Notes: generated from the sequence alone by a model not told the origin. A DNA stretch of 49,483 nt from UKL13-2 sp964417885 (GCA_964417885.1 CAYQKN010000011.1:1-49483); one strand, 5' to 3'; shown: positions 22,921-31,316, counted from the first letter of the stretch. Program-made: numbers and translations.

Positions 22921-24093
22921 ATGCGAAACAAAACACCCGCCCCTGCCAAACCCCGTGCCCGCCGCGTGGAGCCGGCAACCAAGACCATCAACCTCGCCCT
23001 GCAGGGTGGCGGCGCGCACGGCGCCTTCGCCTGGGGGGTGCTGGATTATTTGCTGGAAGACGGCCGGCTCAAATTCGAAGGCGTCTCCGGCACCAGCGCC
23101 GGGTCGATGAATGCCGTGGTGCTGGCGTATGGCCTGCATGTGGGCGGCAACGAAGAGGCGCGCGCGGCGCTGGAGCGGTTCTGGCGCGCGGTGTCCGAGG
23201 CCGGTGAGCGCTATTCACCGCTGAAGGCGATGCCGTGGGAAAGCCGCGACCAGCACTGGAACAACGACCATGGCCTGATGTTCCAGTTTTTCAAGACCCT
23301 GACCAACACCTTCTCGCCCTACCAGCTCAATCCGAACAACTTCAATCCGCTCAAGGACATCCTCGAGCAGCAGATCGATTTCAAGCGGCTCAACACCTGC
23401 AAGAAAACCAAATTGTTCCTGTCGGCCACCAGCGTGCAGAGCGGCAACGTGAAGGTGTTCAACACCCACGAGGTGACCGCTGATGCGGTGATGGCCTCGG
23501 CCTGCCTGCCGTTCATGTACCAGTCGGTGTTCATCGACGGCGAGCCGTACTGGGACGGCGGCTACATGGGCAACCCGGCCCTGTTCCCGCTGTTCTACAA
23601 CACCGATTCGCGCGACGTGCTGATCGTGCACATCAATCCGATCAAGCGCGAGGGCAATCCCACCACCCAGCACGAGATCGAGGACCGGGTCAACGAGCTC
23701 AGCTTCAATTCCTCGCTGATCAAGGAGCTGCGCTCGGTGGCATTCGTGCAAAAGCTGCTGGATGAAGGCTGGCTGAAGCCGGAGTTTCGCGACCAGATGA
23801 AATACGTGCTGATCCACTCGCTGCGCGCGGACGTGGTGCTGAAGGACCTGTCGACCGCTTCCAAGCTCAATACCGACTGGCCGTTCCTGCTCAACCTGCG
23901 CGATCGCGGCCGCGCCGCCGCCGCGCAATGGCTGGCCGACAACTACGACGACGTTGGCAAACGCCAGACCGTCGACCTGCGCAGCGAATTTTTAAACAGC
24001 GGCAGTGAAATGAAAGTGCCCATTGTTCCGACCAAGCGGGGGCCGGGCCGCATTCCGGGTGGCAAACCGCCGCGTCCGGCGCGCCGCAAATAG
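22921..24093 (+). CDS. Patatin-like phospholipase
   Basis: A 390-residue patatin-domain acyl hydrolase. It has the oxyanion loop LQGGGAHGAF (about 29-38), the nucleophile elbow GTSAG with Ser59 and the catalytic Asp212 in DGGYMGN. The region after the patatin fold (about 290-370) is helical. Both termini are rich in basic and Pro residues (N: NKTPAPAKPRARR; C: RIPGGKPPRPARRK), which could bind lipid or nucleic acid. No signal peptide, so likely cytosolic. The ATG at 22921 is preferred; the frame is open from 22810 but overlaps the previous gene. Such enzymes release fatty acids from phospholipids. Confidence 0.88.
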   Translation: MRNKTPAPAKPRARRVEPATKTINLALQGGGAHGAFAWGVLDYLLEDGRLKFEGVSGTSAGSMNAVVLAYGLHVGGNEEARAALERFWRAVSEAGERYSPLKAMPWESRDQHWNNDHGLMFQFFKTLTNTFSPYQLNPNNFNPLKDILEQQIDFKRLNTCKKTKLFLSATSVQSGNVKVFNTHEVTADAVMASACLPFMYQSVFIDGEPYWDGGYMGNPALFPLFYNTDSRDVLIVHINPIKREGNPTTQHEIEDRVNELSFNSSLIKELRSVAFVQKLLDEGWLKPEFRDQMKYVLIHSLRADVVLKDLSTASKLNTDWPFLLNLRDRGRAAAAQWLADNYDDVGKRQTVDLRSEFLNSGSEMKVPIVPTKRGPGRIPGGKPPRPARRK

Positions 24094-24148
24094 CGGCAAA
24101 ATCCAGACCTTCCGCACTGCCGTATCGGATTCATTTTCAGGGAAGCAC

Positions 24149-26392
24149 ATGAAAAAAAGCAAAGTCGTCATCGTCCTGGTGGTTGCCGCACTGATCGCCG
24201 CGTTCTTCGTTTTCGACCTGGGTCGGTATCTCACGCTCGATTACCTCAAGTCGCAGCAGGCCTCGATCGAAGCGTTCTACCGCGCCAACCCGGTGCAGAC
24301 CATCGCCGTGTTCATGGCCGTCTATGTCACCGCGATCGCGCTGTCGATTCCCGGCGCCACCCTGCTGACGCTGGTGGCGGGCGCGGTGTTCGGACTGGTG
24401 GCCGGCACCATCATCGTCTCGTTCGCCTCCAGCATCGGCGCCACCCTGGCGTTCCTGGTGTCGCGCTATGCACTGCGCGACTGGGTGCAGGCCAAGTTCG
24501 GCGACCGGCTGAAGCCGATCAACGACGGCGTGGCCAAGGAGGGTGGCTTCTATCTGTTCACGTTGCGGCTGGTGCCGGCGTTCCCGTTTTTCCTGATCAA
24601 CCTGGTGATGGGCCTGACGGCGATGAAGACCTGGACCTTCTACTGGGTGTCGCAGGTCGGCATGCTGCTGGGCACCATCGTCTACGTCAACGCCGGCACC
24701 GAGCTGGCCAAGATCACGACACTGAAGGGCATTCTCTCGCCCGGCCTGATCGGCGCCTTCGTGCTGCTCGGCATCTTTCCCATCATCGCCAAGAAGATCA
24801 TCGACGGCGCCAAGGCGCGCAAGGTGTACGCAAAGTGGGCGGACCGGAAACCCGCGCACTACGACCGCAACGTGGTGGTGATCGGCGGCGGTTCCGCCGG
24901 CCTGGTGACGAGCTACATCGCCGCCGCGGTCAAGGCCAAGGTGACGCTGGTTGAGCGCCACCAGATGGGCGGCGATTGCCTCAACACCGGCTGCGTGCCG
25001 TCGAAGGCGCTGATCCGCTCGGCGAAGCTGCTGAACCACATTTCGCGGGCGAAGGAATTCGGCATCGCTTCCGCCACGGCGCAATGGGATTTCGCCGAGG
25101 TGATGGAGCGGGTGCAGCGCGTGATCACCGAGATCGAGCCGCATGATTCGGTCGATCGCTATACCGGCCTGGGGGTGGATTGCGTCAAGGGCACGGCAAA
25201 AATCCTCACCCCGTGGGAAGTCGAGATCACGAAGGAAGACGGCACGAAGCAGGTATTGACGACCAAGAACATCGTCATCGCCGCCGGTGCGCGCCCGTTC
25301 GTGCCGCCGATCCCGGGACTCGCCGAGGTGCAGCCGCTGACCTCGGACAACATCTGGAATCTGCGCAAATTGCCCAGGCGCCTGGTGGTGCTGGGCGGCG
25401 GGCCGATCGGCTCCGAACTGACGCAGTGCTTCGCGCGCTTTGGCTCCGCCGTGACGCAGGTGGAGATGCTGCCGCGCATCATGATCCGCGAGGACGCCGA
25501 GGTATCGGCCATGGTCACCGCCAAGTTCCGCGCCGAGGGCGTCAACGTGCTGGTCAACCACAAGGCCAAGCAGGTACTGGTCGAAAACGGCGAGAAATTC
25601 CTCGTCGTCGAAAGCGAGGGCCAGGAGAAACGCATCGCTTTTGACGAGATCCTTTGCGCGGTCGGCCGCATCGCCAATACCAAGGGCTACGGGCTGGAAG
25701 AGCTCGGCATCCCGGCCGGCAAGGTGGTCGAAACCAACGAATACCTGGAAACGCTTTATCCCAACATCTTCGCCTGCGGCGACGTGGCCGGTCCCTATCA
25801 GTTCACCCACACCGCTGCGCACATGGCCTGGTATGCCGCCGTCAATGCCCTGTTCGGCAAGTTCAAGAAGTTCAAGGTCGATTACTCGGTGGTGCCGTGG
25901 GCGACCTTCACCGACCCGGAGGTGGCGCGGGTCGGCATCAACGAACAGGAAGCGAAGGAAAAGGGCATCGCCCATGACGTGCACGTTTACGGCATCGACG
26001 ACCTCGATCGCGCCATCGCCGATGGCGAGCCGCACGGTTTCGTCAAGGTGATCACGCCCAAGGGTTCGGACAAAATTCTCGGCGCCACCATCGTCGGCGA
26101 ACACGCCGGCGACCTGCTGGTCGAATTCGTTGCCGCGATGAAGCATGGCTTCGGGCTGGAGGGCATCCTGGGTACCATTCACACCTATCCAACCATGGGC
26201 GAAGCCAACAAGTATGCGGCGGGCGTCTACAAGCGTTCGACCGCGACGGTGGGCAAGCTGGCGGTGGGCAAGGCGCTGAACGACTGGACCCGCGGCGAGG
26301 GCAGTGTGGGCACCGTGCTGGGCGCTGCCATGGCGCTGCTGGTTTCGCCCGACAATACCCCCGCCTATCCGAAACCGCCTGGTCACCATTGA
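24149..26392 (+). CDS. TVP38/TMEM64 membrane domain fused to mercuric-reductase-like flavoprotein
   Basis: A 747-residue fusion. Residues 1-235 are a TVP38/TMEM64 (DedA-like) membrane domain: several helices, FLVSRYALRDWVQAKFGDRL, and RLVPAFPFFLINLVMGLT. From about 245 there is a class I pyridine nucleotide-disulfide oxidoreductase: FAD motif VVVIGGGSAGLV, redox Cys277/Cys282 in GGDCLNTGCVPSK, NAD(P) motif VVLGGGPIGSEL, FACGDVAGP, and the C-terminal HTYPTMGE pair. It lacks the mercury-binding N-terminal domain and the C-terminal vicinal Cys of MerA, so mercury is unlikely. The role may be a membrane-bound thiol or quinone reductase. Similar fusions exist in other bacteria. Confidence 0.87.
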   Translation: MKKSKVVIVLVVAALIAAFFVFDLGRYLTLDYLKSQQASIEAFYRANPVQTIAVFMAVYVTAIALSIPGATLLTLVAGAVFGLVAGTIIVSFASSIGATLAFLVSRYALRDWVQAKFGDRLKPINDGVAKEGGFYLFTLRLVPAFPFFLINLVMGLTAMKTWTFYWVSQVGMLLGTIVYVNAGTELAKITTLKGILSPGLIGAFVLLGIFPIIAKKIIDGAKARKVYAKWADRKPAHYDRNVVVIGGGSAGLVTSYIAAAVKAKVTLVERHQMGGDCLNTGCVPSKALIRSAKLLNHISRAKEFGIASATAQWDFAEVMERVQRVITEIEPHDSVDRYTGLGVDCVKGTAKILTPWEVEITKEDGTKQVLTTKNIVIAAGARPFVPPIPGLAEVQPLTSDNIWNLRKLPRRLVVLGGGPIGSELTQCFARFGSAVTQVEMLPRIMIREDAEVSAMVTAKFRAEGVNVLVNHKAKQVLVENGEKFLVVESEGQEKRIAFDEILCAVGRIANTKGYGLEELGIPAGKVVETNEYLETLYPNIFACGDVAGPYQFTHTAAHMAWYAAVNALFGKFKKFKVDYSVVPWATFTDPEVARVGINEQEAKEKGIAHDVHVYGIDDLDRAIADGEPHGFVKVITPKGSDKILGATIVGEHAGDLLVEFVAAMKHGFGLEGILGTIHTYPTMGEANKYAAGVYKRSTATVGKLAVGKALNDWTRGEGSVGTVLGAAMALLVSPDNTPAYPKPPGHH

Positions 26393-26444
26393 CACCCTGC
26401 CGTCCCTGCGAGCAGGAGACGGCGAACTATCCGAGACTGCCAAC

Positions 26445-27263
26445 ATGAAAAAACTTGTTCTAGCCTTCGCTGCGATGCTGTTCGCATCGGCCGCCGCCGC
26501 CCAGTCGTTCGACCATTCCCATGCCGCCTTCAGCGCGCTGCTGAAAAAATATGTGGTAGTGGTCGACGGCGGCAAGACCTCGAAAGTGAAATACGCCGAG
26601 TTGAAGAAAGAGCAGCCGCAACTCAAGGCCTATCTCGACGGCCTGTCGAAGGTGACGGCGGCCGAGTTCAATGGATGGAGCAAGCCGCAGCAGATGGCCT
26701 TCCTGATCAATGCCTACAACGGCTATACGCTGGAGCTGATCCTGCAGAACCACCCGGTCAAGTCGATCAAGGATATCGGCGGCGTGTTCGACAACCGCTG
26801 GAAGCGGAAATTTTTCAAGCTGCTGGGCGAGGAGGCGTTCCTCGACAAGATCGAACACGAGATTCTCAGGAAGCCCGGCGCGTACAACGAGGTGCGGGTG
26901 CATTACGCCGTCAATTGCGCCTCGATCGGCTGCCCGTCGTTGCGCGAGGAAGCGTTCACCGCCGACAAACTCGGCGCGCAGCTGGAAGAGCAGGCGGTGC
27001 GGTTCCTCTCGGATCGCTCGCGTAACCGATTCGCCAACGGCAAGCTGGAAGTCTCGATGATCTTCAACTGGTTCAAGGAAGACTGGGCCGGCGGCTACAC
27101 CGGTTTCGACGGCAGGACGCCGCCGATCAAGTCGCGCGAGGAATATTTCGCCCGCTACGCCCGGCTGCTGGCCGACAGCACCGCGGACCAGCAGGCGATT
27201 GCCGCCGGCAAAGTTTCGATCGCGCATCTGGATTACGACTGGAGTTTGAACGGGGCGAATTAG
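26445..27263 (+). CDS. DUF547 exported protein
   Basis: A 272-residue secreted protein with a signal peptide (KKLVLAFAAMLFASAAAAQ, cut near residue 20). The rest matches the DUF547 family: FDHSHAAFSALLKKYV, then QQMAFLINAYNGYTLELIL, VHYAVNCASIGCPSLREEAF and VSMIFNWFKEDW. The conserved Cys/Ser/His-containing block (NCASIGCPSL) suggests a papain- or transglutaminase-like active site, but no function is established. The gap to the upstream fusion gene is 52 nt, so the two are probably co-transcribed. The ATG at 26445 is chosen because the signal peptide starts there. Confidence 0.85.
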   Translation: MKKLVLAFAAMLFASAAAAQSFDHSHAAFSALLKKYVVVVDGGKTSKVKYAELKKEQPQLKAYLDGLSKVTAAEFNGWSKPQQMAFLINAYNGYTLELILQNHPVKSIKDIGGVFDNRWKRKFFKLLGEEAFLDKIEHEILRKPGAYNEVRVHYAVNCASIGCPSLREEAFTADKLGAQLEEQAVRFLSDRSRNRFANGKLEVSMIFNWFKEDWAGGYTGFDGRTPPIKSREEYFARYARLLADSTADQQAIAAGKVSIAHLDYDWSLNGAN

Positions 27264-27376
27264 GTCGGGGGTTTATGCTGGTTGGAACGCGTCGAGGGAA
27301 CGGCTCTTCGTTGAGCGCATAGACTGAGTGCCGGCAGATATCTGATCCTTTCCCCCATAGTCGTGGCGGAAGGCGC

Positions 27377-27442
27377 AAACCCCAGCACTGGCGCGCCTCT
27401 CCGAACAAAAATGCTCCAGGAACCGCACCAGTGCTTGAGTTT
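27377..27442 (+). repeat. 66-nt intergenic palindrome, copy C
   Basis: Arms begin AAACCCCAGCAC and end GTGCTTGAGTTT, pairing at 16 of 20 outer positions, with an AAAAAT loop in the middle. It lies 114 nt after the DUF547 stop and 42 nt before the glycosyltransferase. Confidence 0.8.
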
Positions 27443-27484
27443 GCCGTGCGGTAACGGCCCCTCGCGGCTCGATAGAATCCTGTT

Positions 27485-28168
27485 ATGCGGCTTTCCATCA
27501 TCATTCCGGCGTTGAACGAAGCCGCTCACATCGAGTCCACCTTGAGACCCCTGCAGGCGATGCGCGGGCGCGGGGTCGAGGTGATCGTGGTCGACGGCGG
27601 CAGCACTGACACCACGCGTGCGCTGGCGATGCCGCTGGCGGACAAGGTAATCGAGGCTGAACGCGGTCGTGCCCGGCAGATGAACGCCGGCGCTGCCGTG
27701 GCAACCGGCGAGGCGCTGCTGTTCCTGCATGCGGATAGCCGCCTGCCGGAAGACGGCGACGAAGCAATCGGCCGCGCACTCGCCACGCCGGACAGGCAGT
27801 GGGGGCGTTTTGATGTCGCCATTGATGGCGCGCACTTCATGCTGCCGGTCATCGCCTGGTTCATGAATCACCGCTCGCGACTGACCGGCATTGCCACCGG
27901 CGACCAGGGCATATTTGTCACCCGCACCGCCTTCGACCGGGTCGGCGGCTTTCCGGACCAGGTGCTGATGGAAGATGTCGAGTTTTGCCGCCGCATGCGC
28001 AAGATCTGCGCCCCGGTCTGCCTGGGCCGGGCGAAAATCATCACCGCCGGCCGGCGCTGGGAAAAGCACGGCGTGTGGCGCACTATCTGGCTGATGTGGC
28101 GATTGCGTTTCAACTATTACTGCGGCGCCTCGCCGGAAAGCATTCATCGTGCGTACTACGGAAAATAA
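27485..28168 (+). CDS. Family 2 glycosyltransferase, TIGR04283 type (rSAM/selenodomain-associated transferase 2)
   Basis: A 227-residue GT-A glycosyltransferase: N-terminal LSIIIPALNEAAHIESTL, metal/nucleotide motif VVDGGSTD, HADSRLP (DxD-like), GDQGIFVTR, and VLMEDVEFCRRM. The short size and the C-terminal WRLRFNYYCGASPESIHRAYYG match the group associated with ArsS-type radical SAM proteins and annotated as arsenosugar biosynthesis glycosyltransferase. TAGAAT lies only 7 nt before the ATG at 27485 and no ribosome binding site is visible, so the transcript could be nearly leaderless. Its end overlaps the next gene by 20 nt. Confidence 0.85.
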   Translation: MRLSIIIPALNEAAHIESTLRPLQAMRGRGVEVIVVDGGSTDTTRALAMPLADKVIEAERGRARQMNAGAAVATGEALLFLHADSRLPEDGDEAIGRALATPDRQWGRFDVAIDGAHFMLPVIAWFMNHRSRLTGIATGDQGIFVTRTAFDRVGGFPDQVLMEDVEFCRRMRKICAPVCLGRAKIITAGRRWEKHGVWRTIWLMWRLRFNYYCGASPESIHRAYYGK

Positions 28169-28796
28169 CGCTGTCCTGATCGTGTTCGCCAAGGCGCCGG
28201 TGCCGGGCGAGGTGAAGACGCGATTGACCCCCGCGCTTGATGCCGAGACCGCGGCGCTGCTGCATGCGGCGCTGGTCGAACGCGCGCTGCAGGTCGCGCA
28301 GCAGAGCGGCATCGCCCACCTTGAGCTGTGCTGCGCACCGGATGCGTCGCACGGTTTTTTCGAAACCTGCGCGGAAGACTTCGGGGTCGCGCTCACCGGG
28401 CAGGGCGAAGGCGACCTGGGCCAGCGCATGCTGCGCGCCCTGCAGCGCGGCATCGCGGCGCATGGCCGGGCGCTGGTGATCGGCGCCGACTGCCCGGCAT
28501 TTACCGCCCGGCACCTCGCCGCCGCCGCCGAGTCCCTGGCGCGGCATGACGTGGTGCTGACCCCCGCAGACGACGGCGGCTACGTGCTGGTCGGCGCCTC
28601 GCGCACCGACCCCGCCATGTTCGACGGCATCGACTGGGGCAGCGAGCGTGTACTGGAACAGCAGCGGCGCAACCTGTCGGCGCTTGGCATGACCGTTGCC
28701 GACATGCCGGCGCTGTGGGACGTGGACCGGCCCGGAGATCTGGCGCGCCTGAAGGCGCTCAAGCCGCCGCTGGATTTTTTCTGGCCGCCGGCATGA
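28149..28796 (+). CDS. DUF2064 transferase, TIGR04282 type (rSAM/selenodomain-associated transferase 1)
   Basis: A 215-residue nucleotidyl/glycosyltransferase-like protein. Family motifs: VFAKAPVPGEVKTRLTP (12-28), QGEGDLGQRM, IGADCPAF, LTPADDGGYVLVG and the LWDVDRPGDL C-terminal motif. It resembles CofC/MobA-type nucleotidyltransferases and is the usual partner of the TIGR04283 transferase. Together they may build or attach a sugar to the radical SAM product. GTG start within the end of the previous gene; its stop overlaps the next ATG, so the three genes are translationally coupled. Confidence 0.85.
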   Translation: MRTTENNAVLIVFAKAPVPGEVKTRLTPALDAETAALLHAALVERALQVAQQSGIAHLELCCAPDASHGFFETCAEDFGVALTGQGEGDLGQRMLRALQRGIAAHGRALVIGADCPAFTARHLAAAAESLARHDVVLTPADDGGYVLVGASRTDPAMFDGIDWGSERVLEQQRRNLSALGMTVADMPALWDVDRPGDLARLKALKPPLDFFWPPA

Positions 28797-29500
28797 AGGC
28801 GCGCTGGCTGATGGCCGCCTGTGCCCTGTCGGGCGCGGCCCTGGCGCAGGACGGTGCGGCGCTGTTTTCGTCCAGGCCGGCCGGCAGCAGCGTGGCGGCG
28901 CCGTTTCGCGTCATCACCCTGCCAAACGTCAATCCGAACCAGATTGAACTGGTGGCCGATGAAGGCCGCACGGTACTGCGCATCACCTCCGCCGCCAGCG
29001 CCAGCAGTGTCGGTATTCCGCTGACTGCGCCGGCGCAAAGCCGCACCCAGCTGGCCTGGCAGTGGAAAGTGAGCCGCACCATCGACAGCGCCGACATGAC
29101 GCAGAAAGCGGGCGACGATTTCGCCGCGCGGGTTTACGTCTTCTTCGATGTGCCGCTGGACGCGCTGCCGTTCGTTGCGCGCACCAGGATTCGCCTGGCC
29201 CGGCTGTTCTTCAAAGCGGAGGTGCCAACCGCGGCGCTGTGTTACGTCTGGGACAACCGGCAACCGGTCGGCACCGCGCGCTTCAGCGCCTACACCGACC
29301 GGGTGCGGATGATCGTGATGCAGAGCGGCGCGGCCAATGCCGGCAAGTGGATCAGCGAAACGCGCGACGTGGCGGCGGATTTCCGCCAGGCCTTCGGCGG
29401 CGAGCCCGCGGCCATCACCGGTGTCGCGGTGGCGAGCGATACCGACCAGACCCGCGAAGCCGTCACCGCCTGGTTCGGCGACGTGGTGTTGAAGCCATGA
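28793..29500 (+). CDS. DUF3047 exported protein
   Basis: A 235-residue protein with a short signal peptide (WLMAACALSGAALAQ, cut near residue 19). The rest is beta-rich and matches DUF3047: WQWKVSRTIDSADMTQKAGDDFAARVYVFF, then LCYVWDNRQPVGTARFSAYTDRVRMIV, and the ending GVAVASDTDQTREAVTAWFGDVV. The fold looks like a periplasmic carbohydrate-binding or lectin-like sandwich, but no function is known. ATGA overlaps join it to the genes on both sides. Confidence 0.82.
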   Translation: MKARWLMAACALSGAALAQDGAALFSSRPAGSSVAAPFRVITLPNVNPNQIELVADEGRTVLRITSAASASSVGIPLTAPAQSRTQLAWQWKVSRTIDSADMTQKAGDDFAARVYVFFDVPLDALPFVARTRIRLARLFFKAEVPTAALCYVWDNRQPVGTARFSAYTDRVRMIVMQSGAANAGKWISETRDVAADFRQAFGGEPAAITGVAVASDTDQTREAVTAWFGDVVLKP

Positions 29501-30606
29501 AGCGCCTGCTGCTGCTCGGCGGCGGCCATGCGCATGTGCATGTGCTGAAGACCTTGACCGAAACCGCGCCGGCCGATGTCGAGGTGACGCTGGTCTCGCC
29601 CTATGCACGCCAGGTTTACTCCGGCATGCTGCCGGGCTGGATCGCCGGCCACTATCCGATCGACGCCTGCGTGATCCCGCTGATGCCGCTGTGCGCGAAA
29701 GCCGGCATGAAGCTGGTGGAGTCCGCCGCCGCCGGCATCGATCTTGCCGCGCGCGTGGTGCACTGCGCCGACGGCAGCGAGATCGCCTATGACGTGGTCT
29801 CGATCGACACCGGGCCGGTGGCCGACATGTCGATGGTGCCGGGCGCCGCCGAACACGCCATCGCGGTGCGGCCGATCGAATCATTCATCGAATCGTTTCG
29901 CCGCATCGCCGACGACATTGCCGCGCGTGCCGCCGCCGGCAAACCGGCCAGCATCGCCTTTGTCGGCGCCGGTGCTGCCGGCATCGAGCTCGCGCTGGCG
30001 ATGCAGCATGCGTTCCGCAACCCCTTGCTGACCGTCACCCTGATCTCCGCTGCCAACACCCTGCCCGGCAGCGTGGGCCCGCGCATCGCGCGCATCATGC
30101 GCCAGCGCGGCTTCTGCATCCTGTCCGGGCAGTCCGCGGCGCGCATCGACGCCGGCAGCGTGCGACTGCAAAGCGGCGCCACGGTCGAGGCCGACCACAT
30201 CATTTTTTCCACCGGCGCCACGGCGGCCGCATGGCCGCGCGCATCGGGCCTGCAGACCGACGGGCGCGGCTTCATCCTGGTCAACGACCGCCTGCAATCG
30301 CTGTCGCACCCGGAAGTATTCGCCGCCGGCGATTGCGCGACCATGCCGGACCATGCGCGGCCGAAGTCGGGCGTGTACGCGGTGCGCGCCGGGCCGCCGC
30401 TGGCGGAAAATCTGCGCCGCGCACTGGCCGGAGAGCCGCTGAAGAAGTACGTGCCGCAGGCGAAATCGCTATACCTGATCAGCACCGGCGATCGTTACGC
30501 CATCGGCTCGTGGGGCGAATTTTCCTGGGAGGGCGAGTGGGTGTGGAAGTGGAAGGACCGGATAGATCGGGCGTTTATGGAGAAATATTCGGTGGGTGCA
30601 GGGTAG
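29497..30606 (+). CDS. NDH-2-like FAD oxidoreductase of the SelD-N-terminal type
   Basis: A 369-residue flavoprotein. It has an FAD motif LLLGGGHAHVHVLK, GPVADMS, a second GxGxxG (FVGAGAAGIEL), the FAD-binding VFAAGDCATM, and a characteristic end (YAIGSWGEFSWEGEWVWKWKDRIDRAFM). This ending and the GGGHAH start identify the family that in many bacteria is fused to the N-terminus of selenide, water dikinase (TIGR03169). Here it stands alone and no selD is in the window. It probably oxidises NAD(P)H, perhaps in selenium or arsenic/sulfur redox handling. Last gene of the coupled four-gene run. Confidence 0.85.
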   Translation: MKRLLLLGGGHAHVHVLKTLTETAPADVEVTLVSPYARQVYSGMLPGWIAGHYPIDACVIPLMPLCAKAGMKLVESAAAGIDLAARVVHCADGSEIAYDVVSIDTGPVADMSMVPGAAEHAIAVRPIESFIESFRRIADDIAARAAAGKPASIAFVGAGAAGIELALAMQHAFRNPLLTVTLISAANTLPGSVGPRIARIMRQRGFCILSGQSAARIDAGSVRLQSGATVEADHIIFSTGATAAAWPRASGLQTDGRGFILVNDRLQSLSHPEVFAAGDCATMPDHARPKSGVYAVRAGPPLAENLRRALAGEPLKKYVPQAKSLYLISTGDRYAIGSWGEFSWEGEWVWKWKDRIDRAFMEKYSVGAG

Positions 30607-30915
30607 GTTGAAATTGGCGTGGACGCCGATACCTTTCGTTTCGTCGCCAGATAGGCCAGGTACGCGCCGTCGGATCGCCTGCTGCACTGCACCTGGCGCA
30701 CGCGTTCGCGCATCGAATCGGGGGTGCATGTGGATTGCAGCGCCTGTCGCGCATGGGTAGAGTGGCGATTGCCAACCACATGTGACCGTATTGCAGTCTC
30801 GGCGCATTTGGCGCAAAAGCTGTTTTTGGCTGCAATCGCGTTCAACCGGACGCGTGTCCGTCGCCTGTCTTTCAGCGGGCGCGGGACTCGCTGTTAACTG
30901 AGTTACAAGCCGTCA
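30607..30915. other. Gene-free region with lower GC
   Basis: About 309 nt between the flavoprotein gene and the NTF2-like gene. Short minus-strand frames here lack family resemblance or good starts. A small hairpin CGGAC-GCGT-GTCCG is near 30848. Base use is less GC-biased than the neighbouring genes. I see no RNA gene or element I can name. Confidence 0.5.
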
Positions 30916-31275
30916 ATGACCCCACGCGAACTTGTCCAACTCTGGGTACAAACCTTCAATCGAGCCGATGCGGAAGGACTTGCATCGTTCTACGCCGACG
31001 ACGCTGTCAATCACCAGGTCGCTGAGGCGCCGGTGCACGGCAAGGCTGCAATCTGGCGGATGTTTGCGGACGGCTTTGCAACCGCCACCATGGTCTGCAT
31101 CGTCGAAAATATCTTCGAAGATGGCCAGTGGGCTATTCTGGAGTGGAGGGACCCGCTCGGTCTTCGAGGCTGCGGCTTTTTCCACGTCGTTGGCGACAAG
31201 ATCGTCTTCCAGCGGGGTTACTGGGACAAGCTGACTTTCCTCAGGCAGCAAGGCTTGCCCTTGCCGAATGAGTAG
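30916..31275 (+). CDS. NTF2/SnoaL-like protein
   Basis: A 119-residue protein with the NTF2-like cone fold pattern: LVQLWVQTFNRADAEGLASFYADDAVNHQ at the N-terminus, then PVHGKAAIWRMF, IVENIFEDGQWAILEWRDP and the FFHVVGDKIVFQRGYWDKLTFL end. Members include ketosteroid isomerase, SnoaL cyclases and limonene epoxide hydrolase; the substrate is unknown. The catalytic pair is not obvious. Codon use is less GC-biased than its neighbours, hinting at acquisition by transfer. The gene is isolated between a gene-free stretch and convergent rph. Confidence 0.78.
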   Translation: MTPRELVQLWVQTFNRADAEGLASFYADDAVNHQVAEAPVHGKAAIWRMFADGFATATMVCIVENIFEDGQWAILEWRDPLGLRGCGFFHVVGDKIVFQRGYWDKLTFLRQQGLPLPNE

Positions 31276-31316
31276 GCGACTTCGGCGTCGCCGACGGCAA
31301 AGCGGGTCAGACCCGC
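31275..31316. terminator. Two perfect hairpins between NTF2-like gene and rph
   Basis: GGCGAC-TTCGGC-GTCGCC (31275-31292) starts at the last base of the stop codon, and GCGGGTC-A-GACCCGC (31302-31316) follows. No T-run is present on either strand. They lie between convergent genes and may stop transcription or protect mRNA ends. Confidence 0.45.

Noticed and set aside
24149..26392. Mercuric reductase (merA) identity
   Set aside because: The C-terminal Cys pair and N-terminal metal-binding domain of MerA are missing and no other mer gene is present.
24137..26626. Antisense frame of 829 codons opposite the TVP38-flavoprotein gene
   Set aside because: Low-complexity His/Arg/Asp/Gly composition and no motif; the plus-strand protein is clearly real.
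27335..27344. CAGATATCTG palindrome before copy C
   Set aside because: A 10-nt palindrome is expected by chance at this scale and nothing else supports a site.
30469..30845. Minus-strand frames of 115-116 codons across the gene-free stretch
   Set aside because: No ribosome binding site, no recognisable family, and they run into the end of the flavoprotein gene.
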